Below are positions 1-5,091 of a stretch of DNA of 5,091 nt, in pieces. Positions within the stretch are counted from its first letter, which is position 1, and every line of letters begins with the position of its first letter. The position numbers and the translations under genes are program-made. Origin of the DNA: Synechococcus sp. PL34863bin_39 (GTDB taxonomy: Bacteria; Cyanobacteriota; Cyanobacteriia; PCC-6307; Cyanobiaceae); the NCBI GenBank assembly GCA_011523155.1, contig WTHL01000086.1, forward strand, positions 1 through 5,091. The letters are read 5' to 3'. The notes below the pieces were generated by a model. It was not told where the DNA came from, searched no databases, and worked only from the letters and a program-made list of their open reading frames with translations.

Positions 1-170
1 GGGTGTCTGTTGTGGTGATCGGCTCGCTGGTCGGTGATCGCGGTGTTGTCTGGGGTGTCGCTGACACCCTGAACGGGCTGATGGCCATTCCCAACCTCAT
101 TGCTTTGCTGCTTCTGTCAGGAACGGTGATTCGCCTTACCCGCGAGTATCACTTTCCGAAAAGCCTCTGA
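1..170 (+). CDS. Sodium:alanine/amino-acid symporter (AGCS family), C-terminal fragment
   Basis: This is the 3' end of a gene whose 5' part lies outside the window. The reading frame from position 3 gives 55 residues and ends in TGA at 168-170. The visible piece contains VWGVADTLNGLMAIPNLIAL (residues 16-35), which matches the conserved C-terminal region of AGCS sodium:amino-acid symporters. One hydrophobic segment (about residues 27-43) would be the last membrane helix, followed by a short charged cytoplasmic tail ending FPKSL. AGCS proteins import alanine or glycine together with sodium across the inner membrane and are usually about 450-500 residues long, so roughly a tenth is seen here. 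The family call comes from this motif only, and the substrate cannot be judged. A strong terminator begins about 55 bases after the stop. Confidence 0.8.
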   Translation, partial: VSVVVIGSLVGDRGVVWGVADTLNGLMAIPNLIALLLLSGTVIRLTREYHFPKSL

Positions 171-225
171 GTCATCAGCGCCCCTGCCGGGATGATGGAA
201 CGTCTGAGACAATCTCAACCCAAAG

Positions 226-256
226 AAAAAGCCTCCACCGACGTGGAGGCTTTTTT
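226..256. terminator. Bidirectional intrinsic terminator
   Basis: A perfect 8-bp GC-rich stem (GCCTCCAC at 231-238, GTGGAGGC at 243-250) closes a four-base CGAC loop. Five A residues before it (226-230) and six T residues after it (251-256) lengthen the pairing and give a U-tract in either direction. On the + strand it would end the symporter transcript. On the minus strand it lies about 40 bases past the stop of the DUF6447-like gene and would end that transcript. Confidence 0.92.
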
Positions 257-297
257 GGTGCTGATGAAGGATTGAAGAAAGGCTGCTGGGCCCAGGC

Positions 298-537
298 TCA
301 AGCGGCGTCGGGCAACGGGCTGACCGTCTTGAGCTTCTCGTTGAGCTGGCTGGCCATCGACTGACGGCCCACGGCCAGCACCTTGAGGGTGTCTTCATGC
401 ATCCGGAGCTGCGCATCAGCAACCTGCATCCCCCTGACCAGTTCCTTGAGATCATCAGGAAGGGTGTTGAGGTCGTACCGCTTTCCCTCAAAGGTGAGAA
501 CGGGATTCTGACCCTGTCCCGGAGCCGAACTGGTCAT
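298..537 (-). CDS. Small DUF6447-like cyanobacterial protein
   Basis: A 79-residue protein running from ATG (535-537) to TGA (298-300). It opens with a short polar leader (about residues 1-10). A strand-like segment LTFEGKRYDLNTLPDDLKEL (residues 14-33) follows, then a long amphipathic helix to about residue 70, rich in Gln, Met, Leu and charged residues. From memory, the pattern of an xxGxxYxLxxLPxxxxxL start followed by one helix resembles the small cyanobacterial DUF6447 family, whose function is unknown to me. There is no signal peptide, membrane segment or cysteine, so it should be cytosolic. No Shine-Dalgarno is visible; a 10-bp palindrome sits right upstream of the start. It lies 80 bp downstream of the ABC transporter on the same strand and may share its transcript, ending at the terminator at 226-256. 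The coding call is fairly sure, the family name less so. Confidence 0.72.
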   Translation of the reverse strand: MTSSAPGQGQNPVLTFEGKRYDLNTLPDDLKELVRGMQVADAQLRMHEDTLKVLAVGRQSMASQLNEKLKTVSPLPDAA

Positions 538-538
538 G

Positions 539-548
539 GTTGATCAAC
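539..548. repeat. 10-bp perfect palindrome before the DUF6447-like start
   Basis: GTTGATCAAC is perfectly self-complementary and begins one base upstream of the ATG of the small minus-strand gene, where a ribosome-binding site would be. It could be a small operator or chance; there is no second copy to support a regulon. Confidence 0.3.
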
Positions 549-617
549 AATTTCATGGGTCAATTTAGTGATTTGGTGGCTGATTTCCATGCCTTCGGGG
601 TCGGTTGTCGCCGCTGG

Positions 618-2366
618 TTACCTGTCTGTCGGATGCAGACGAATGAACTGACGCTCACAGAGTTCCCGGTACCGACCGTTGCGGGACATCAGCTGGTCAT
701 GGGTGCCCTGTTCACTGATGCGACCGCCATCGAGCACCACGATCAGATCCGCTTCCTGCACCGTGGCCAGGCGATGGGCAATCACGAGCATCGTACGCCC
801 TCGCATCGACTGGCGCAGTCCAAGCTGCACGGCTGCTTCCGCTTCCGCGTCGAGGGCACTGGTGGCCTCATCGAGCAGCAGAACCGCAGGATTTCCCAAC
901 ACGGCGCGGGCGATGGCGATGCGCTGAAGTTGTCCTCCGGACACGTTGCTGCCCCGTTCCTCCAGCTGTGTCTCGTAGCCGTTCGGCAGCGCCATGATGA
1001 AGTCATGGGCGTTAGCCAGCCGGGCCGCCTCGATCAGCTGGCTGTGGGTGGCAGCACGGCCGAAGCGGATCGCATCAGCGATGGTTCCGGAGAACACCGT
1101 CGTGCGCTGAGGGACCAGGGCCATCTGCTGCCTCAGCTCCCGCGCTTTCACCTGGGACAGGTTCTTGCCATCGAGCTCGATCAGGCCTGTCTGGGCGGTG
1201 TTGAAGCGCAGCAACAGGGAAAAGAGCGTGCTTTTGCCAGCACCTGAGGGACCCACGAGCGCAACGACCTGGCCGGCTCGAATCGTGAGATTGATGCCCT
1301 TGAGCACAGGAGCACCACCGCCGTAGGCGAAGGTCACGTCGGTGAGGTTGAGGTATCCCTCGGGCCGTCCGATCGGCTGAGCTGGTGAGGGATCGAGAGC
1401 CTCCCGCGGCTCCTTCTCGATCTGACGAAGCCGACGCAACGACGCCTGGCCCTGCTGGAATTCGTTGAAATTGTTGGTGACATGGGCGATCGGGTCGATC
1501 AACACCACCAGACCGGTGAGGTAACTGCTCAGGCCCGCGATGGTGAGGTCGTTGCTCTGGATCCTCCAGGCCGCAAGGCCGAGCACGGAAAAGAGCCCCA
1601 CCACCTCGATCATCCCCACCACGGGATGCTGCAGGGCGACCAGGTTGTACGAGCGGTGTCGGGCCTGGCGATGCTGGTCGATCTCGTCTTCAAATCGGCC
1701 CTGCAACCAGGGTTCCGCCGCAAAGGCCCTCACGAGCGGCAACCCTTCGATGGCTTCACCGAGCAACCCTGCCAGCTCGCTGACCTTTTTCTGACTCTGT
1801 TCGGTGGCCGCCATCACCCGGGCACCAAAAAGACTGATCAGCCAGACGATCAGGGGCGCCAGCAGGAGAATGGCTGCGGTGAGCTTCCAGTCGAGCCAGA
1901 GCATGTAGCCGAGCACCGCCACCAGCTGCAGCACGCTGGGGAGGGTGTCATGCACCGTCTTGTAAAGCACTTCGCTCACCCGATCGGCATCCTCGGTGAG
2001 CCGGTAGGTGAGGTCCCCCGCCGATAATTTCTCAAGGGCGCCGAGTTCAACGGTCTGCAGACGACTGAACAGATCGCTGCGCAGGGTCTGGCTCACCTGA
2101 AGGGCAGGGCCGGCCAGCAAGGAGTCCTGACCGAACTGGGCCAGCTTCTGGACGGCGAAGATCAGCACCCCCTGGCCGATCAGCGCGAGCACGCGTCCGA
2201 GGTTTCTGGAACCAAGCGCAGGGAACAGGTCACCGGCGAGGTTGAGGAGCAGCAGAAAACTGCTCACGTACACGACCATGCAGACCAGCCCCAGACTCAG
2301 CTGGCGCAGATGGGGACGCAGCAGGGGGAGCAGCCTGCGGAACCCCGCCTCGGATGGTTTCAGCAT
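618..2366 (-). CDS. ABC exporter half-transporter (membrane domain fused to ATPase), MsbA/multidrug-like
   Basis: A 582-residue protein from ATG (2364-2366) to TAA (618-620); an in-frame TAG at 2376-2378 excludes a longer start. The N-terminal half is a type-I exporter membrane domain with about six hydrophobic stretches (near residues 24-46, 57-77, 142-156, 162-182, 249-268 and 278-295). The C-terminal half is a complete nucleotide-binding domain: A-loop Tyr348, Walker A GPSGAGKST (372-380), Q-loop Gln420, signature VSGGQ (475-479), Walker B LLLDE (496-500, catalytic Glu500), D-loop SALD (503-506) and H-loop His531. All ATPase residues are intact, so it should act in the inner membrane as a dimer driving export by ATP hydrolysis. 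Length is normal for MsbA/BmrA-type half-transporters. The substrate (lipid, drug or peptide) cannot be read from sequence, and no peptidase domain or partner gene suggests one. It is divergent from the S4-tpiA-folP run. Confidence 0.93.
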   Translation of the reverse strand: MLKPSEAGFRRLLPLLRPHLRQLSLGLVCMVVYVSSFLLLLNLAGDLFPALGSRNLGRVLALIGQGVLIFAVQKLAQFGQDSLLAGPALQVSQTLRSDLFSRLQTVELGALEKLSAGDLTYRLTEDADRVSEVLYKTVHDTLPSVLQLVAVLGYMLWLDWKLTAAILLLAPLIVWLISLFGARVMAATEQSQKKVSELAGLLGEAIEGLPLVRAFAAEPWLQGRFEDEIDQHRQARHRSYNLVALQHPVVGMIEVVGLFSVLGLAAWRIQSNDLTIAGLSSYLTGLVVLIDPIAHVTNNFNEFQQGQASLRRLRQIEKEPREALDPSPAQPIGRPEGYLNLTDVTFAYGGGAPVLKGINLTIRAGQVVALVGPSGAGKSTLFSLLLRFNTAQTGLIELDGKNLSQVKARELRQQMALVPQRTTVFSGTIADAIRFGRAATHSQLIEAARLANAHDFIMALPNGYETQLEERGSNVSGGQLQRIAIARAVLGNPAVLLLDEATSALDAEAEAAVQLGLRQSMRGRTMLVIAHRLATVQEADLIVVLDGGRISEQGTHDQLMSRNGRYRELCERQFIRLHPTDR

Positions 2367-2406
2367 CGCGTCACACTATCAATGGTGTTCTTCCCCCCTC
2401 AGACCG
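2367..2406. promoter_or_regulatory. Short divergent intergenic region, probable back-to-back promoters
   Basis: Only 40 bp separate the start codons of the minus-strand ABC exporter and the plus-strand S4 gene. Any promoters must therefore lie in this gap or reach into the opposing coding regions. ACTATCAA (2375-2382) offers weak -10-like hexamers both ways: TATCAA on the + strand (2377-2382) and GATAGT on the minus strand (2375-2380), each 4 of 6 to consensus. No convincing -35 box goes with either. Neither gene has a Shine-Dalgarno here. The regulatory role is inferred from gene layout, not from a clear motif. Confidence 0.35.
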
Positions 2407-2598
2407 ATGCGGCTTGATCAATTCCTCAAGTGGCAAGGCTGGGTGGCCACCGGTGGAGAGGCCAAGATGCGGATTCAGGCCGGTGAGGTTGCCGTGAATT
2501 CCGCGGTGGAAACCCGACGGGGCCGCCAGCTTCAGCCCGGCGACCGTGTGTCCCTCGGCGCCGACAGTGCGGCGGTCGGTGAAATCGAGCAGAGCTGA
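2407..2598 (+). CDS. S4-domain RNA-binding protein (YbcJ/YaaA-like)
   Basis: A 63-residue protein from ATG (2407-2409) to TGA (2596-2598), consisting almost wholly of one S4 RNA-binding domain. The opening MRLDQFLKWQGWVATGGEAK and following IQAGEVAVN and RRGRQLQPGD (about residues 23-46) are the hallmarks of stand-alone S4 proteins of the YbcJ/YaaA type. In this fold the basic helix-turn and the GxVxVN hairpin grip structured RNA, so a role near rRNA, tRNA or ribosome quality control is likely, but the target is not known. The frame is open further upstream, but only by running antisense through the exporter gene, and the S4 domain starts exactly at this Met, so the short form is chosen. It is probably the first gene of a run with tpiA, folP and the DCC gene. 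No Shine-Dalgarno is visible. Confidence 0.87.
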   Translation: MRLDQFLKWQGWVATGGEAKMRIQAGEVAVNSAVETRRGRQLQPGDRVSLGADSAAVGEIEQS

Positions 2599-2646
2599 GA
2601 CCGGATCTCCCGCATTGGAACGTAAGTTGGCTGCTGCTGACTGTCC

Positions 2647-2651
2647 GAGGA
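2647..2651 (+). promoter_or_regulatory. Shine-Dalgarno of tpiA
   Basis: GAGGA lies seven bases before the GTG at 2659. It is the clearest ribosome-binding site in the window and fixes the GTG as the tpiA start, matching the conserved [12 protein letters not shown] beginning of the family. Confidence 0.7.
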
Positions 2652-2658
2652 CTCGAGC

Positions 2659-3390
2659 GTGCGCAAACCGGTGATCGCTGGCAACTGGAAGATGCACATG
2701 ACCTGTGCCCAGTCCAGGGAATGGATGGCCGCGTTTCTGCCGCAGGTTGCGACCACGCCCGATGACCGTCATCTGGTGGTGGCCCCACCCTTCACGGCCC
2801 TCTCCACAATGGCCGACCTGGCCCAGGGAACCCGCCTGGAACTGTCCAGCCAGAACGTGCACTGGGAAGACCAGGGTGCCTTCACGGCCGAAATCGCGCC
2901 TGCCATGCTGCTGGAGCATGGTGTGGGCTACGCCATCGTTGGCCACAGCGAACCACGCAAGTACTTCAGCGAAAGCGACGAACAGATCAACCGCAGGGCC
3001 CGCTCAGCCCAGTCCAACGGACTGATCCCGATCGTCTGCGTGGGAGAGAGCGATGAGCAACGCACCCGCGGTGAGGCGGAACGGGTGATTCGCCGACAGG
3101 TGGAGCAGGGGCTGGAAGGACTGGATCCCTCCAAGTTGATCGTGGCCTATGAACCGATCTGGGCGATCGGAACCGGTAAAACCTGTGAAAGCACTGAGGC
3201 GAACCGAATCTGTGGTCTGATTCGCAGCTGGGTGGGCTCTCCCGATCTGATCATCCAGTACGGGGGCTCGGTGAAGCCCTCCAACATTGATGAGTTGATG
3301 TCGATGAGCGACATCGATGGAGTGCTCGTGGGTGGCGCCTCCCTCGACCCTGACAGCTTCGCCCGCATCGTCAATTACCAGCCCGTCTGA
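2659..3390 (+). CDS. tpiA: Triosephosphate isomerase
   Basis: A 243-residue cytosolic enzyme that interconverts dihydroxyacetone phosphate and glyceraldehyde 3-phosphate, serving glycolysis, gluconeogenesis and, in a cyanobacterium, the Calvin cycle. It is a complete TIM barrel. Asn9 and Lys11 sit in GNWKMH (8-13), the electrophile His96 in VGHSEPR (94-100), and the catalytic base Glu165 in [12 protein letters not shown] (163-174), whose second half is the mobile loop 6. The phosphate-binding turns YGGSVKP (201-207) and GVLVGGASL (221-229) are both present. Length is normal to slightly short for bacteria. The start is GTG, supported by a Shine-Dalgarno seven bases upstream and by alignment of the conserved N-terminus. 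It follows the S4 gene by 60 bp and precedes folP by only 8 bp, so co-transcription with folP is very likely. Nothing in it looks damaged. Confidence 0.98.
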   Translation: MRKPVIAGNWKMHMTCAQSREWMAAFLPQVATTPDDRHLVVAPPFTALSTMADLAQGTRLELSSQNVHWEDQGAFTAEIAPAMLLEHGVGYAIVGHSEPRKYFSESDEQINRRARSAQSNGLIPIVCVGESDEQRTRGEAERVIRRQVEQGLEGLDPSKLIVAYEPIWAIGTGKTCESTEANRICGLIRSWVGSPDLIIQYGGSVKPSNIDELMSMSDIDGVLVGGASLDPDSFARIVNYQPV

Positions 3391-3398
3391 GACGCCTG

Positions 3399-4244
3399 AT
3401 GCCCGGCTCCCGATCGCGCTGGCCTGCTGGATGGGGTCAGCGCACCGCCGTGATGGGGGTGATCAATCTCACGCCAGACTCCTTCAGCGATGGCGGGCTG
3501 TATGAGACACCCGAGGAGGCACTCCGCCAGGCGGGCCGTCAGCTGGCTGCCGGTGCTGATGTGATTGATCTGGGAGCCCAGAGCACCAAACCTGGTGCTC
3601 ATGAGGTGGGGGCAGAGGAGGAGTTGAGACGACTGCTTCCCGCACTCCGTGCGATTCGTGCGGCCCATCCCGAAGCTGTCATCTCCGTGGACACCTTCCT
3701 GGCCTCCGTTGCGGCGGCAGCCCTTGAGAACGGAGCCGACTGGATCAACGATGTCAGCGGCGGACGACGGGATGCCGCCATGTTGCCCCTGATCGCGGCA
3801 GCGGGCTGTCCCTATGTGCTGATGCACAGCCGTGGCGACAGCACCACCATGGATCAGCTCACCGACTACGGACCTGATCTTGTTGGGGAGATTCTGCAGT
3901 CGCTTCAACGGGCAGGTGCGCGGGCAGAGGCTGCCGGCGTTGGTCCCGAGCAGCTGATCTGGGACCCCGGACTCGGCTTTGCCAAAACCACCGAACAGAA
4001 CCTGATGCTGTTGCAGCAGCTAGAACGCCTGACCGATGCCGGTGTGCCGATCCTGCTTGGCCCCTCACGCAAACGGTTCATCGGAGCTGTGCTGAACGAG
4101 CCGAGAAGCAAGGCCAGGCTTTGGGGCACGGCCGCCGTCTGCTGCCGGGCGGTGGCCGCCGGTGTCGCCGTGGTGCGGGTGCACGACGTGCGCCCGATTC
4201 GGCAGGTCGTGCAGATGGCCGACAGCGTCAGGCCGATTCGCTAG
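3399..4244 (+). CDS. folP: Dihydropteroate synthase
   Basis: A 281-residue cytosolic enzyme that condenses 6-hydroxymethyl-7,8-dihydropterin pyrophosphate with p-aminobenzoate to give dihydropteroate, a step of folate synthesis and the target of sulfonamides. All family signatures occur in order: VMGVINLTPDSFSDGG (18-33, Asn23), DLGAQSTKPGA (57-67, Thr63), SVDTF (96-100, Asp98), INDVSGG (116-122, Asn117), LMHSRG (141-146), WDPGLGFAK (188-196, Asp189), GPSRKRFIG (221-229, Lys225) and VVRVHDV (258-264, Arg260 and His262). These match the pterin- and phosphate-binding residues known from the E. coli enzyme. Two differences stand out: the loop-2 motif usually reads (E/Q)STRPGA, but here has Lys64 for the usual Arg. 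The equivalents of the sulfonamide-resistance sites Phe28 and Pro64 are retained as Phe29 and Pro65. The ATG lies 8 bp after the tpiA stop, with no clear Shine-Dalgarno, which suggests translational coupling. Confidence 0.97.
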   Translation: MPGSRSRWPAGWGQRTAVMGVINLTPDSFSDGGLYETPEEALRQAGRQLAAGADVIDLGAQSTKPGAHEVGAEEELRRLLPALRAIRAAHPEAVISVDTFLASVAAAALENGADWINDVSGGRRDAAMLPLIAAAGCPYVLMHSRGDSTTMDQLTDYGPDLVGEILQSLQRAGARAEAAGVGPEQLIWDPGLGFAKTTEQNLMLLQQLERLTDAGVPILLGPSRKRFIGAVLNEPRSKARLWGTAAVCCRAVAAGVAVVRVHDVRPIRQVVQMADSVRPIR

Positions 4245-4273
4245 AACCACAGCCTGTTGCAGGCCGCATCGTT

Positions 4274-4681
4274 TTGACAGGCTCAGCTGTTGCCCTCACC
4301 TTGCTGTACGACGGTGGCTGTCCGCTCTGTGTCCGCGAGGTCAGCTTTCTACGACGACGCGACCGCTCCGGTGCGATCGATTTCGTCGATATCGACGCAC
4401 CTGACTACACCCCATCGCGGCATCAGGGGATCAGTTACGAACAGGCCATGGCACGGATCCACGCCATCCGTTCGGACGGAACGGTGCTCAGGGATGTGGC
4501 CGTGTTCCGCGAGGCTTACAGACTGATCGGTCTTGGCTGGCTCTACGCACCAACGGGTTGGCCTCTGCTGGGTGCCCTGGTGAATGGTGCCTATGGCCTC
4601 TGGGCACGGGGTCGCTTGCCCATGACCGGCAGGGGATCACTGCAACAGGTCTGTGATCAGCGCTGTCAACCGAGGGCCTGA
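4274..4681 (+). CDS. DCC-family (DUF393) thiol-disulfide oxidoreductase-like protein
   Basis: A protein of about 135 residues ending in TGA (4679-4681). It carries the DCC-family opening LYDGGCPLC, with the CxxC pair at Cys16 and Cys19 when counted from the TTG at 4274. After it come REVSFLRRRD, DFVDIDAPDY, the GISYEQAMARIHAI segment, and a more hydrophobic C-terminal part with GWLYAPTGWPLLGALV. DUF393 proteins are thioredoxin-fold-like and predicted to do thiol-disulfide exchange; true substrates are mostly unknown. The start is uncertain. There is no in-frame ATG or GTG close to the domain, TTG 4274 is the best candidate, TTG 4301 would start right at LYDGG, and the frame is open upstream into folP only as a shadow. 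A second cysteine pair, CDQRC (127-131), sits at the C-terminus. It follows folP by 29 bp and is probably last in its operon. It ends 3 bp from the stop of the convergent gene. Confidence 0.85.
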   Translation: MTGSAVALTLLYDGGCPLCVREVSFLRRRDRSGAIDFVDIDAPDYTPSRHQGISYEQAMARIHAIRSDGTVLRDVAVFREAYRLIGLGWLYAPTGWPLLGALVNGAYGLWARGRLPMTGRGSLQQVCDQRCQPRA

Positions 4682-4693
4682 CCGTCAGGCCTT
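4673..4693. terminator. Hairpin spanning the stop codons of two convergent genes
   Basis: GGCCTGA (4675-4681) and TCAGGCC (4685-4691) form a perfect 7-bp stem around a CCG loop, extended by a G-U and an A-T pair to 4673 and 4693. The TGA of the DCC gene is in the left arm, and the TGA of the minus-strand gene (TCA at 4685-4687) in the right arm. There is no T-tract on either side, so it may be a weak bidirectional terminator or an mRNA 3'-end stabiliser rather than a classic intrinsic terminator. The structure is plain in the sequence; its function is inferred. Confidence 0.5.
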
Positions 4694-5091
4694 GTCGTAA
4701 TCGATGCCACCCTCGACATTCAGCTGCACCTTGGAAAAGAAGCGGGCTGCGATCGGCGACAGGGAGCCCTGTCTGGCAAGGATTTCACCGAGCCGCCCAC
4801 CACGCGCCTGTTGCTGCTCCAGGGCGCTTTCAAGCATGGCATCATCGATCAGACCGAGATCCCTGAGCCGCTCGCCCAAACGCTTCTGGTTGAAGCCCGA
4901 TTCCTCGTACTGGCGTGGATTGAGCAGGAACTCCATCACCTCCGCGGACACCTTGAGGTTGAGCCGGAGGAACTCGCCGAACCGTTGCTGCTCAGCGAAC
5001 GGCTGGTAGTCGATCAAGAGCTGATCCAGCTCGCTCTGCTCCAGGATTCCAGCTTCGACAAGCTTGGTGCCCAGGGGCTGCTTCTCAAAGG
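4685..5091 (-). CDS. C-terminal part of a protein with tandem MshEN/GspE-N-type repeats (5' end outside window)
   Basis: The frame is open from the right edge to TGA (4685-4687), giving 134 visible residues; an internal TTG at 5015-5017 is not a convincing start because the repeat pattern continues upstream of it. The fragment holds four copies of a motif of the form RLGxxLxxxGxLxxxxLxxxLxxQ, found in the N-terminal (GspE-N/MshEN) domains of type II secretion and type IV pilus ATPases and attached to some glycosyltransferases. Copies 3 (4811-4882) and 4 (4724-4795) are each 24 residues, both begin RLGE and end in Gln, and are joined by a 5-residue spacer QARGG, the classic MshEN layout. Copies 1 (5006-5077) and 2 (4913-4984) are more degenerate with a 7-residue spacer. 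No Walker motifs or glycosyltransferase motifs are in the visible part. The full protein could be a small stand-alone repeat protein or the tail of a larger enzyme. Several MshEN domains bind cyclic di-GMP; whether this one does is unproven. Confidence 0.7.
   Translation of the reverse strand, partial: FEKQPLGTKLVEAGILEQSELDQLLIDYQPFAEQQRFGEFLRLNLKVSAEVMEFLLNPRQYEESGFNQKRLGERLRDLGLIDDAMLESALEQQQARGGRLGEILARQGSLSPIAARFFSKVQLNVEGGIDYDKA

Noticed and set aside
540..1247. 235-residue open frame on the + strand
   Set aside because: It lies wholly antisense to the ATPase domain of the exporter, has no recognisable domain, and is what G+C-rich coding DNA gives on the opposite strand.
1482..2027. 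181-residue open frame on the + strand
   Set aside because: Antisense to the exporter membrane domain; rich in His, Gln, Pro and Gly with no family resemblance, so a shadow frame.
2242..2598. Longer 118-residue form of the S4 protein
   Set aside because: The extra 55 residues come from reading antisense through the exporter gene, and the S4 domain begins exactly at the ATG at 2407.
2371..2946. 191-residue open frame on the minus strand
   Set aside because: Antisense to the S4 gene and the start of tpiA, both of which are certain; no domain seen.
3159..3172. Possible HIP1 (GCGATCGC) repeats
   Set aside because: Near-matches such as GGCGATCGG occur here and near 1485, but I found no exact HIP1 octamer in the window.
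3375..3908. 177-residue open frame on the minus strand
   Set aside because: Antisense to folP, whose motifs are all in place on the + strand.
4121..4681. Longer 186-residue form of the DCC protein
   Set aside because: The extra N-terminus is an Arg/Gly-rich shadow of folP with no family match; the DCC domain begins near 4274-4301.

Overview
The window looks like a piece of a G+C-rich cyanobacterial chromosome, most likely a marine picocyanobacterium of the Synechococcus/Cyanobium type. This rests on protein-level resemblance recalled from memory: the S4-domain protein, triosephosphate isomerase, dihydropteroate synthase, DCC-family protein and small DUF6447-like protein all have a picocyanobacterial look. 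No database search was possible, so the species is not assigned. Gene packing is tight and I see no insertion sequence, tRNA, rRNA, CRISPR array or phage gene.

Layout. (1) Positions 1-170 hold the C-terminal end of an AGCS-family sodium:amino-acid symporter on the + strand. (2) A strong intrinsic terminator at 226-256 works on both strands. It separates that gene from two minus-strand genes: a 79-residue DUF6447-like protein (298-537) and a full type-I ABC exporter half-transporter (618-2366). (3) A gap of only 40 bp (2367-2406) separates the exporter from a divergent + strand run of four genes: an S4-domain RNA-binding protein (2407-2598), tpiA (2659-3390, GTG start with a good Shine-Dalgarno), folP (3399-4244) and a DCC/DUF393 thiol-disulfide oxidoreductase-like protein (4274-4681, probably TTG start). 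(4) At the right edge a minus-strand gene runs convergently and off the window (4685-5091). Its visible C-terminus is built of four MshEN/GspE-N-type 24-residue repeats.

Working together. The four + strand genes probably form one transcription unit, with gaps of 60, 8 and 29 bp. They serve different jobs: RNA binding, glycolysis and Calvin-cycle triose interconversion, folate synthesis, and thiol redox. This looks like a housekeeping cluster rather than one pathway. The exporter and DUF6447-like gene may share a transcript ending at the 226-256 terminator.

Most of the window is ordinary core genome. The points most worth a second look are the candidate cyclic-di-GMP-type MshEN repeats in the truncated right-hand gene, and a perfect 7-bp hairpin whose arms contain the stop codons of both convergent genes at 4675-4691. 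I found no clear evidence of an undescribed multi-gene system.
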